Below, one piece after another: positions 1 through 7,089 of a DNA stretch of 17,202 nt; the stretch's first letter is position 1, and each line of letters opens with the position of its first letter. This stretch comes from DASSBG01 sp965651365 (GTDB lineage: Bacteria > Pseudomonadota > Gammaproteobacteria > Xanthomonadales > Rhodanobacteraceae): positions 1 through 17,202 of the forward strand of contig CBFGSA010000061.1 of assembly GCA_965651365.1 (NCBI GenBank). The letters are read 5' to 3'. Made by a program: the position numbers and the translations under genes. The notes beneath the pieces are model-generated. The model was not told the DNA's origin. It was given only the letters and a program-made list of their open reading frames with translations, and ran no database searches.

Positions 1-28
1 TGCCCCGCTCCTGCAGATATCGCGTCAA

Positions 29-1456
29 TCAGCCGGTCTGTTTGTACGCGGCCAGCGCGCGTACCCGGCCTTCGCCCAGATCCACCATCGGCTGCCCGGG
101 ATAGTCGGGTGCATGCCGGCGCAGTTGGTCGGGGTGCTGCCACGGCTCGATGCGGGCGGCTGCCGACAAGTGCGCGAAGCCCGGCAACCAGCGCGCAATG
201 TACTCGCCTCCGGGATCGAAGCGCCGGGCTTGCGTGACCGGATTGAAGATGCGAAACCAGGGCGCGGCGTCGGCGCCGGTACCTGCGGTCCATTGCCAGC
301 CCTGGGTGTTGTTGGCCAGATCGGCATCCACCAGGGTATCCCAGAACCAGCGCGCGCCCTCCAGCCAGTGCACACGCAGGTGCTTGCTCAGGTAGCTCGC
401 CACCAGCATCCGCACGCGATTGTGCATCCAGCCGGTATGCCACAGTTCGCGCATGCCGGCATCGATGAACGGCACGCCGGTGCGGCCGTGGCGCCAGCGT
501 TCCAGCGTTTCCTCGTCCACATCGTTCCAGTCAAAGCCGTCAAAGCGCGGATTGAGATTGTGCGTTGCGGTCTCGGGAAAGTGATACAGCAGGTGGTATG
601 AAAACTCGCGCCAGCCGATCTCGGTCACGTATTTGTCGATATCGCGGTGCGAGCGCCCGCTGGCCGATTCAACGGCGGCCACCACGCGCCGCGGCGAGAT
701 CTCGCCAAAGTGCAGGTGCGGGGACAGGCGCGAGGTGCCACGCACGGGTGGCCGGTCGCGCCGGTCCGCATAGTTCTTCAGCGCATCATCGAGAAAATCG
801 TCCAGCGCTCGGCGTGCGCCGTCCTCGCCGGGCGTGAAACGCTCCCAGAAGCCACGGTCCCAGGGAGGCGATGGCCCCAGACCCAGATCATCCAGCGCCA
901 AACCGTCCTTCAGTGGCATCCTGTCCTTGCCCGGCCCCAGCTCCTTCGGCGCTTGCCACAGGCGGGTGTCCATGCCGGTCGCCCGCGCCGCCTTCCAGAA
1001 TGGCGTGAATACCTTGTAAGGCGTATCCTGTTGCGTCGAAATCGTCCACGGTTCGAACAGCAGCGCGGCATTGAAGCTCTCCGGATCCAGGCCTTCGTCA
1101 TTCAGGCGCTGCTTGATCTGACTGTCACGTTCGCGAATGGCCGGCTCGTAGCGACGGTTCCACAGCACGCATTCTGCCGCGCACTCTCGCGCCAGTTTCA
1201 GCAGCGTGTCGCCACTGTCACCTTGTGCCAGATGCAGACGCGAGCCACGCTGCTCCAGCGACTCGGCCAGCGCCGCCAGCGAGCGCTGCCGCCAGGCATT
1301 CGAAGCCGCACCCGGCGCCCAGTCGCCTTCCTCGTGCGGCGCATGGATGTACACCGGCACCGGCAGCAGATCCCGCTCCAGCGCCGCCGCCAGCGCCGGA
1401 TTGTCATCCAGCCGCAGATCGTCACGGAACCAGACGATCGCCGTGCCCTGGCTCAC
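29..1456 (-). CDS. phrB: Deoxyribodipyrimidine photolyase (class I CPD photolyase)
   Basis: Light-dependent flavoenzyme that splits UV-induced cyclobutane pyrimidine dimers in DNA; cytoplasmic and monomeric. The 475 residues match the usual length of about 470. The N-terminal Rossmann-like antenna domain opens with AIVWFRDDLRLDDNPAL (residues 6-22). The C-terminal FAD domain shows GTSRLSPHLHFGEISPR (240-256), GWMHNRVRM (342-350) and DADLANNTQGWQWTAGTGAD (377-396). Tryptophans at 310, 364 and 387/389 sit where the electron-transfer triad is expected. Translation starts at GTG 1456; the next in-frame Met is far inside the antenna domain, and the SD is weak. The gene is divergent from the M16 protease across a 251-base gap in which I see no further gene. 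A cryptochrome is possible, but the FAD-pocket motifs fit bacterial CPD photolyase best. The antenna chromophore (folate or deazaflavin) cannot be decided from sequence alone. Confidence 0.95.
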   Translation of the reverse strand: MSQGTAIVWFRDDLRLDDNPALAAALERDLLPVPVYIHAPHEEGDWAPGAASNAWRQRSLAALAESLEQRGSRLHLAQGDSGDTLLKLARECAAECVLWNRRYEPAIRERDSQIKQRLNDEGLDPESFNAALLFEPWTISTQQDTPYKVFTPFWKAARATGMDTRLWQAPKELGPGKDRMPLKDGLALDDLGLGPSPPWDRGFWERFTPGEDGARRALDDFLDDALKNYADRRDRPPVRGTSRLSPHLHFGEISPRRVVAAVESASGRSHRDIDKYVTEIGWREFSYHLLYHFPETATHNLNPRFDGFDWNDVDEETLERWRHGRTGVPFIDAGMRELWHTGWMHNRVRMLVASYLSKHLRVHWLEGARWFWDTLVDADLANNTQGWQWTAGTGADAAPWFRIFNPVTQARRFDPGGEYIARWLPGFAHLSAAARIEPWQHPDQLRRHAPDYPGQPMVDLGEGRVRALAAYKQTG

Positions 1457-1707
1457 ACGCTACGCCCGAGTTTGCAGTTTCGATTGGAACGGTGCATGCC
1501 TTCCAGCATGGGGCTGGGGAACATTTGTTGCAAGTCGCGGTCGAAGGTGCCGCTGGACCCGGCGGCACGCCCTGCGTGCTGAGCCAGGCGCACGGTCGTG
1601 CGCTGCCGGCCGTCGACGCGATCCCGACCGGTTTTGAACCAACTGAAAGCCTCGCCTTTCCGCGTCATGGTTTCGTGCACGGAGCAACGGGGCACAGGAG
1701 TGAACCC

Positions 1708-4380
1708 ATGATCAAGCGACTTTCGACTCTCGCTGCCACGGCGCTGGCATGTGCGCTGGGCGCTACGGCAGCAGTGGCCAAGCCGGCAACTTCCGACAAC
1801 GTCACCCGCGCCACCCTCGACAACGGGCTGCGCGTGGTCATCGTGCGCAATGACCTGGCACCGGTGGTGACCACCGAAATGAATTACCTGGCCGGCTCCA
1901 ACGAGGTGCCGAAGGGTTTCCCCGGAACCGCGCACGCGGTCGAGCACATGATGTTTCGCGGCAGTCCGGGCTTGAGCAAGGACCAGTTGGGCGCGATTGC
2001 CGCCAACATGGGCGGTGCTTTCAACGCCGATACCACCGAGGGCGTGACCCAGTATTTCTTCACCGTGCCGGCTTCGGATCTGGACGTGGCACTGAAAATC
2101 CATTCGATCCGCATGCGCGGCGTCAACATGGACGCCAGGGACTGGGCCAAGGAGCGCGGCGCGATCGAGCAGGAGGTGTCGCGCGACAATTCCAATCCCG
2201 CCTACAAGTTCTTTACCGAGCTGCGCGCGCGGATGTTCAAGGGCACGCCCTACGCGCACACGGGTCTGGGCACGCGGCCCTCGTTCGACAAGACCACGGC
2301 CCAGGCGCTGAAGAAGTTTCATGACACCTGGTACGCGCCCAACAACGCGATCCTGGTGATTGCAGGCAAGGTCGATCCGGAAACCACGCTGGCCGAGGTC
2401 AAGTCGCTGTTCGGCGACATTCCGCGCAAGACGATTCCGGCGCGGCCCGAATTCGATTTCGAAAAGGTCAGCGCGCATACGGTCAAGTTGCCCACCGATT
2501 ATCCGGTCGGCATCGTGCTCAAGGCCTGGCGCATGCCGGGGCTGCACGACAAGGACTACGCCACGGCTCTGGTGCTGTCGCAGGCGCTGGGTTCCAAGCG
2601 CGGCGATCTGTTCGCGATGGGCATGACCGGCAAGGCCCTGTTTGGCGGCTTCAGCGGCTCGTTCCTGCCGCAGGCAGGTCTCGGCTTTGCCGAGGCGGCC
2701 TTTCCGCGCGGCGGCGATGCGCAGAAGGTGTTGAAGAACGTCGATGCGATCATGGCCAATGCGGCGGCCAAGGGTGTTCCGGCCGACCTGGTGAGCGCAG
2801 CCAGGAACAAGGCCATCGCCGACCTCGCGTTCCAGAAGAACTCGGTCTCCGGCCTGGCCAATGCCTGGTCCGAGGCGCTGGCCTACCAGAATGTGGACTC
2901 GCCGGACGCGATGAAGAGCGCGATCGAGGCGGTGACGCCGGCCGAGGTGAATGCGCTGGCCAGGAAGATCTTCCAGCCCGAGCACGCGATCACCGCCATC
3001 CTGACGCCGCAGTCCTCGGGCAAGCCGGTTGCGCACAAGGGCTTTGGCGGTGCCGAGAGCTTTGCCAGCAAGCCCAGCGGACCGGTGGTGCTGCCGGACT
3101 GGGCGCAAAAGGCCTTCGCCAGGCTGGATGTGCCGACCTCGGCGATCCATCCCGATTCGTTCACGCTGGACAATGGCCTGCGCGTGATCGTGCAGCCCGA
3201 GTCGGTGAGCAAGACGGTCGAGGTCTATGGCCGCATCAAGACCAACCAGGATCTGCAGGCACCCAAGGGCACCGAAGGCGTGGCCGATGTGCTGGACAGC
3301 CTGTTCAATTTCGGCAGTACGGACCGCAACCGGCTCCAGTACCAGCAGGCGCTGGATGCGATCAGCGCCAGCGAAAGCGGCGGCTCCAGTTTCTCGCTGA
3401 GGGTGCCGTCGGCGCATTTCGCCCAGGGCATGAAGCTGCTGGCCGACAACGAGCTGCACCCGGCGATGCCCGAGCGCGCGTTCATGGTGATGCAGCACAA
3501 CCAGGCCGGCGCGGCGGCGGGCACCATCAAGTCGCCCGGTTTTCTCAACAGCATTCATCTGGACCGCGCGCTGTATCCGAACAACGACCCGGGCCTGCGC
3601 TACGCCACGCCGAAGTCGATCCAGTCGCTCAAGCTGGCCGATGTGAAGGCTTATTACGGCAAGACTTTCCGTCCCGACATGACCACCATCGTGATTGCCG
3701 GTGATGTGACCCCGGCCGCGGCGCGCAAGGCCGTGGCGGCAAGCTTCGGTGACTGGAAGGCCAGCGGTGCCAAGCCGGAAACCGACTACCCGGCCGTGCC
3801 GATGAACAAGCCGAGCCAGTTCCACACGCCCGATTCCTCGGACGTGCAGGATTCGGTGACCCTGGTCCAGGACGTCGGCCTCGACTACAACAGCCCGGAC
3901 CGCTATGCGGTGACTCTGGGCAACCAGGTATTGAGCGGTGGCGCGCTGTCCTCGCGTCTGTGGCGTGACCTGAGGGTCAAGAACGGCCTGGTCTACGGCG
4001 TGCGCAGCGGCCTCGATCTGGACGCCAAACGCGGCCAGTTCAAGGTGAGCTACGGTTGCGATCCGGACAAGGTGGCCAAGGCCCGCGCCATGGTGGTGCG
4101 CGACATCCAGCAGATGCAGACCGAACCGGTCAGCGCCGAGGAACTGCACACGGCCAAGGGCATGCTGCTGCGGCGGATTGCGCTGGGCGAGTCCAGCTTC
4201 GGTTCGATTGCCGGCCGTCTGCTGACCCTGTCGCTGCAAGGCAAGCCGCTGGACAGCTACACCGTCGCCGCGCACAAGTACAAGGCGCTGGATGCCAAAG
4301 CCATCCAGACCGCTTTCGCCAAATACCTCAGACCTGACGACTTCGTCACCGCAGTGAAGGGACCGGCGCCGAAGGGCTGA
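1708..4380 (+). CDS. Secreted M16 family zinc metallopeptidase (two-domain, pitrilysin/insulinase-like)
   Basis: Predicted periplasmic or exported zinc protease of 890 residues. A signal peptide is clear: MIKR, then a hydrophobic stretch ending AAVA before K25. The N-terminal M16 lobe carries the inverted zinc motif HAVEH (H76, E79, H80), and a downstream glutamate in AIEQEV (E154/E156) is at the right distance to be the third ligand. The second M16 repeat (from about residue 480, FTLDNGLRVIV) has no HxxEH; its equivalent region reads GTEGVADVLDSLFNFGS. It keeps the late motif LRVKNGLVYGVRSG. One active lobe plus one degenerate lobe is normal for fused M16 peptidases. The start was chosen at ATG 1708 because AGGAG at 1696-1700 lies 7 bases upstream and the signal peptide begins there; the frame is open further upstream but codes nothing recognisable. 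The substrate is unknown. The gene converges on the sugar-nucleotide genes. Confidence 0.92.
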   Translation: MIKRLSTLAATALACALGATAAVAKPATSDNVTRATLDNGLRVVIVRNDLAPVVTTEMNYLAGSNEVPKGFPGTAHAVEHMMFRGSPGLSKDQLGAIAANMGGAFNADTTEGVTQYFFTVPASDLDVALKIHSIRMRGVNMDARDWAKERGAIEQEVSRDNSNPAYKFFTELRARMFKGTPYAHTGLGTRPSFDKTTAQALKKFHDTWYAPNNAILVIAGKVDPETTLAEVKSLFGDIPRKTIPARPEFDFEKVSAHTVKLPTDYPVGIVLKAWRMPGLHDKDYATALVLSQALGSKRGDLFAMGMTGKALFGGFSGSFLPQAGLGFAEAAFPRGGDAQKVLKNVDAIMANAAAKGVPADLVSAARNKAIADLAFQKNSVSGLANAWSEALAYQNVDSPDAMKSAIEAVTPAEVNALARKIFQPEHAITAILTPQSSGKPVAHKGFGGAESFASKPSGPVVLPDWAQKAFARLDVPTSAIHPDSFTLDNGLRVIVQPESVSKTVEVYGRIKTNQDLQAPKGTEGVADVLDSLFNFGSTDRNRLQYQQALDAISASESGGSSFSLRVPSAHFAQGMKLLADNELHPAMPERAFMVMQHNQAGAAAGTIKSPGFLNSIHLDRALYPNNDPGLRYATPKSIQSLKLADVKAYYGKTFRPDMTTIVIAGDVTPAAARKAVAASFGDWKASGAKPETDYPAVPMNKPSQFHTPDSSDVQDSVTLVQDVGLDYNSPDRYAVTLGNQVLSGGALSSRLWRDLRVKNGLVYGVRSGLDLDAKRGQFKVSYGCDPDKVAKARAMVVRDIQQMQTEPVSAEELHTAKGMLLRRIALGESSFGSIAGRLLTLSLQGKPLDSYTVAAHKYKALDAKAIQTAFAKYLRPDDFVTAVKGPAPKG

Positions 4381-4433
4381 TTGGCTGCAGGGTGCTGCCT
4401 TGCGAAGGAAGCGCGCCGTGGATTGAATCTCAC

Positions 4434-4468
4434 GACGGTGCGCTTCGCTTCGCTCAGCAACACCCTAC
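4434..4468. repeat. REP-like palindrome between convergent genes
   Basis: This stretch contains CGGTGCGCTTCGCTTCGCT followed by CAGCAACACCCTACA. It resembles the common proteobacterial REP type CGGTGCGCTTCGC...GCACCCTAC. Its right end (CAGCAACACCCT, 4455-4466) can also pair with AGGGTGCTG at 4389-4397. Lying between the M16 stop (4380) and the epimerase stop (4560), it may act as a structured 3' end for both transcripts. No T-tract follows, so it is not called a terminator. A pyrimidine-rich CTCCCCACTACCCACTCCCC tract follows at about 4510-4530. Confidence 0.5.
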
Positions 4469-4559
4469 AGAGGTTGAAGGGATGAGATCGCCTTGGTGCT
4501 TCTGCATTCCTACTCCCCACTACCCACTCCCCTCTTCTACGTGGAGTGGAACGCCTTGC

Positions 4560-5567
4560 TCAGACCTGGTAGTACTCGCGGTACCAGTCGACGAAGCGGC
4601 GGACGCCGGTTTCGACCGGTGTTGCGGGGCGGTAGCCGGTGTCGCGTACCAGTGAGTCGACGTCGGCGTAGGTGTCGGGGACATCGCCGGGCTGCAGGGG
4701 CAGCAGGTTCTTTTCGGCCTTGCGACCCAGGCACTGTTCCAGCACCTCGATGTAGCGGGTGAGCTGGATGGGATTGTTGTTGCCGATGTTGTAGACGCGC
4801 CAGGGCGCGCTGGAGCGGGCGGGATCGGGGTTCAGCGGATCGAACTGCGGGTCGGGCGCAGCGGGTTGGTCCAGCACCCGGATCACGCCTTCGACGATGT
4901 CGTCGATGTAGGTGAAGTCGCGGGTGTGGCGGCCATGGTTGAACACGTCGATCGGCTCGCCGGCGAGGATCTTGCGCGTGAACAGGAACAGCGCCATGTC
5001 CGGTCGGCCCCACGGGCCGTAGACGGTGAAAAAGCGCAGTCCGGTCGTGGGCAGGCCATACAGGTGGCTGTAGGTGTGCGCCATCAGCTCGTTGGCCTTC
5101 TTGCTGGCCGCGTACAGGCTGACCGGATGATCGACCGCATCGCCGGTAGCGAAGGGCAGCTTGCGGTTGGCGCCGTAGACCGAGCTGGACGAGGCGTACA
5201 CCAGATGCTCGACACCGCCGTGGCGGCAGGCTTCGAGGATGTTCATGAAGCCGACCAGGTTGGACTGGACGTAGGCGTGCGGGTTCTCGATCGAGTAGCG
5301 TACGCCGGCCTGAGCGGCCAGGTTGACCACGCGCTGGGGCTTGAAGTCCGCAAAGGCCTTCTCCAGTGCGGGACGATCCTCGATCGCGGCATGGCGAAAC
5401 TGGAAGTTCTCGTGTGGCTCAAGCCGCGCCAGTCGGGCCTGCTTGAGGCGCACGTCGTAGTAGTCGTTGAGATCGTCGTAGCCCAGCACTTCGTCGCCAC
5501 GTTCCAGCAGACGCAGGCCGAGTGCTGAACCGATGAAGCCGGCTGCACCGGTGACCAGAACGCGCAT
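4560..5567 (-). CDS. NAD-dependent UDP-sugar 4-epimerase (UDP-glucuronate 4-epimerase-like, SDR family)
   Basis: Cytoplasmic extended-SDR enzyme, 335 residues, predicted to invert C4 of a UDP-uronic acid for surface polysaccharide synthesis. The NAD-binding motif TGAAGFIG is at residues 6-13. The catalytic elements are ASSSSVYG (125-132) and YAASK (Y152, K156). The sections LAAQAGVRYSIENP and GLRFFTVYGPWGRPDMALF are hallmarks of the LspL/CapI UDP-glucuronate 4-epimerase subfamily rather than of GalE. The ATG at 5567 overlaps the TGA of the upstream dehydrogenase by one base (TGATG), so translation is probably coupled. The frame extends much further upstream inside the dehydrogenase gene, but the Rossmann start fixes this Met. 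Because the partner is TviB-like, the true substrate could be UDP-GlcNAcA rather than UDP-GlcA; sequence alone cannot decide. Confidence 0.92.
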   Translation of the reverse strand: MRVLVTGAAGFIGSALGLRLLERGDEVLGYDDLNDYYDVRLKQARLARLEPHENFQFRHAAIEDRPALEKAFADFKPQRVVNLAAQAGVRYSIENPHAYVQSNLVGFMNILEACRHGGVEHLVYASSSSVYGANRKLPFATGDAVDHPVSLYAASKKANELMAHTYSHLYGLPTTGLRFFTVYGPWGRPDMALFLFTRKILAGEPIDVFNHGRHTRDFTYIDDIVEGVIRVLDQPAAPDPQFDPLNPDPARSSAPWRVYNIGNNNPIQLTRYIEVLEQCLGRKAEKNLLPLQPGDVPDTYADVDSLVRDTGYRPATPVETGVRRFVDWYREYYQV

Positions 5568-6859
5568 CACAGCCGACCGTCCACCACATCGCGCGGCAGC
5601 AGCTGTTTGACGTCGAACAGCACGGCGCCGGGCTTGCCGAAGGCGCGAATGCCCTGGGCGCCCAGTTCGGCGAACTGGCGATGGGCGACAGCCAGGATTA
5701 CCGCGTCGTAGCGGCCGGGTTCGGGCGCGGTGACCAGATTCAGGCCGTACTCCTGTCGAGCCTGGTCCGCATCGGCCCATGGATCGTGTACGTCGACCTG
5801 GACGTGGTAGCTGCGCAGGGCCTCGATCACGTCGACCACGCGGGTATTGCGCAGGTCCGGACAGTTTTCCTTGAACGCCAGGCCCAACACCAGCACGCGG
5901 GCATCGGCGGCGTGGATGCGGCGCTCGATCATCAGCTTGATGACGCGCTCGGCCACATGCTGGCCCATGGCGTCGTTGATGCGCCGGCCGGCCAGGATCA
6001 CTTCGGGATGATGGCCGATCTGCTGCGCCTTGTGAGTCAGATAGTAGGGATCGACGCCGATGCAGTGGCCGCCGACCAGACCGGGGCGGAAGGGCAGGAA
6101 GTTCCACTTGGTGCCGGCCGCTTCCAGCACTTCCAGGGTGTCGATGCCGAGCTTCTCGAAGATCAGCGCCAGCTCGTTGACCAGGGCAATGTTGAGGTCG
6201 CGCTGGGTGTTCTCGATCACCTTGGCCGCCTCGGCCACCCGGATGCTGGAGGCCTTGTGGGTGCCGGCGGTGATCACGCGCCGGTACAGGGCGTCGACGA
6301 ACTCGGCCACCTGCGCACTGGAGCCGGAGGTGACCTTGAGGATTGATTCAAGGCGGTGCTCGCGGTCGCCCGGGTTGATGCGCTCGGGACTGTAGCCGGC
6401 GTGAAAATCCCGGGTGTAGCGCAAGCCCGACTCGTGCTCGATGATCGGCACGCACACTTCCTCGGTCGCGCCCGGATACACGGTGGACTCGAAGATCACC
6501 ACGCTGCCCGGCCTGAGCGCCTTGCCGACCAGACGGCTGGCTGCACGCAGTGGTTCAAGATCGGGTTGCCGCGCCGAGTCGATCGGGGTGGGCACGGTGA
6601 CGATGAAAACATTGCAGCGCGCGAGATCGCCCGGGTCATGGCTGAAGTCGAGTTGGGTCGCCTTGCGCAACGCGTCCGGAGTCATCTCCAGCGTGTGATC
6701 GCGACCGGCGCGCAGCTCGTCGATGCGCGCCTGGTTGATGTCGAAGCCCAGGGTGGGCAGTTCCCGGCCGAAGGCCGCGGCCAGCGGCAGGCCGACATAG
6801 CCGAGGCCGATCACGGACAGGCGGATGTTTTCGGGCAGGGCGGCTGAAGTGTCGGACAT
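5567..6859 (-). CDS. tviB: Nucleotide-sugar dehydrogenase, TviB/VipA-like (UDP-HexNAc 6-dehydrogenase)
   Basis: Cytoplasmic NAD-dependent enzyme of 430 residues, predicted to oxidise C6 of UDP-N-acetylhexosamine to the uronic acid in two steps. The dinucleotide fold opens with VIGLGYVGLPLA (residues 16-27). FESTVYPGATEE and YSPERINPGD are conserved family blocks, and the catalytic cysteine lies in GGHCIGVDPYYL (C266). The run AAKVIENTQRDLNIALVNEL, followed by KWNFLPFRPGLVGGHC, is very close to my memory of Salmonella TviB, which distinguishes it from UDP-glucose dehydrogenase (Ugd). The Met at 6859 is preferred over one at 6880, since it gives a normal N-terminus; neither has a good SD. It is the first gene of a two-gene operon with the 4-epimerase and is divergent from thrS. 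No glycosyltransferase or transporter gene lies nearby, so the polysaccharide locus itself must be elsewhere. Confidence 0.92.
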   Translation of the reverse strand: MSDTSAALPENIRLSVIGLGYVGLPLAAAFGRELPTLGFDINQARIDELRAGRDHTLEMTPDALRKATQLDFSHDPGDLARCNVFIVTVPTPIDSARQPDLEPLRAASRLVGKALRPGSVVIFESTVYPGATEEVCVPIIEHESGLRYTRDFHAGYSPERINPGDREHRLESILKVTSGSSAQVAEFVDALYRRVITAGTHKASSIRVAEAAKVIENTQRDLNIALVNELALIFEKLGIDTLEVLEAAGTKWNFLPFRPGLVGGHCIGVDPYYLTHKAQQIGHHPEVILAGRRINDAMGQHVAERVIKLMIERRIHAADARVLVLGLAFKENCPDLRNTRVVDVIEALRSYHVQVDVHDPWADADQARQEYGLNLVTAPEPGRYDAVILAVAHRQFAELGAQGIRAFGKPGAVLFDVKQLLPRDVVDGRL

Positions 6860-6897
6860 GCTGAACCGGGCTGGATGCAAGCGCGAAGTGTATCAGG

Positions 6898-6926
6898 CTG
6901 CACGGCGCTGATTTTCCGGCTATTAT
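6898..6926 (+). promoter_or_regulatory. Candidate sigma-70 promoter for the thrS operon
   Basis: TATTAT at 6921-6926 matches five of six bases of the -10 consensus and is the best -10 in the 230-base divergent gap. The element 17 bases upstream (CTGCAC, 6898-6903) is a poor -35, so the call rests mainly on the -10 and on position. It would give a leader of about 155 bases before the thrS ATG. No second convincing promoter was found for the opposite-strand dehydrogenase gene. Confidence 0.35.
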
Positions 6927-6964
6927 TCGCGCTTGTCATCATTGTGTGAAAGGTGGCTCGCGGC

Positions 6965-7061
6965 AACGCGGGTCGAGTGTGCGACATGGCGACTAGCGGG
7001 ATTCCAATTTGAACCCTTCGCGTTGTTCGTGACCCACGGGACGCGCGGCGTCCTTTTTTTT
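6965..7061 (+). promoter_or_regulatory. thrS leader: attenuator-like region ending in an intrinsic terminator
   Basis: The leader ends in a perfect hairpin, GGACGC (7039-7044), loop GCG, GCGTCC (7048-7053), followed directly by eight T (7054-7061), only 28 bases before the thrS ATG. Two other pairings compete. CGCGT (7020-7024) can pair with ACGCG (7041-7045), which destroys the left arm of the terminator. AACGCG (6965-6970) can pair with CGCGTT (7020-7025), which would free the terminator. This 1:2 / 2:3 / 3:4 topology is that of a transcription attenuator. A short frame ATG 6986 to TGA 7012 (MATSGIPI) lies between segments but has only one Thr codon and a poor SD. A T-box is not expected in this lineage. 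That it regulates thrS is inference; the hairpin and T-run are plain in the sequence. Confidence 0.6.
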
Positions 7062-7089
7062 GCTTTGCAGTTTGTCCGGCGACAAGACC

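Noticed and set aside
1457..1707. Small minus-strand frame (about 75 codons) between photolyase and M16 protease
   Set aside because: Arg-rich, no SD, no recognisable similarity; the gap is more likely promoter and leader DNA.
1453..4275. Very long open frame (about 940 codons) on the minus strand opposite the M16 protease
   Set aside because: It mirrors the codon bias of the high-GC plus-strand gene, has no recognisable motifs and is rich in His/Arg/Gly, as antisense shadows are.
6986..7012. Leader peptide MATSGIPI for thrS attenuation
   Set aside because: Only one Thr codon and a poor ribosome site; not enough to claim a classical leader peptide.
6965..7061. T-box riboswitch upstream of thrS
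   Set aside because: No T-box sequence or specifier loop recognised, and the lineage is gammaproteobacterial.
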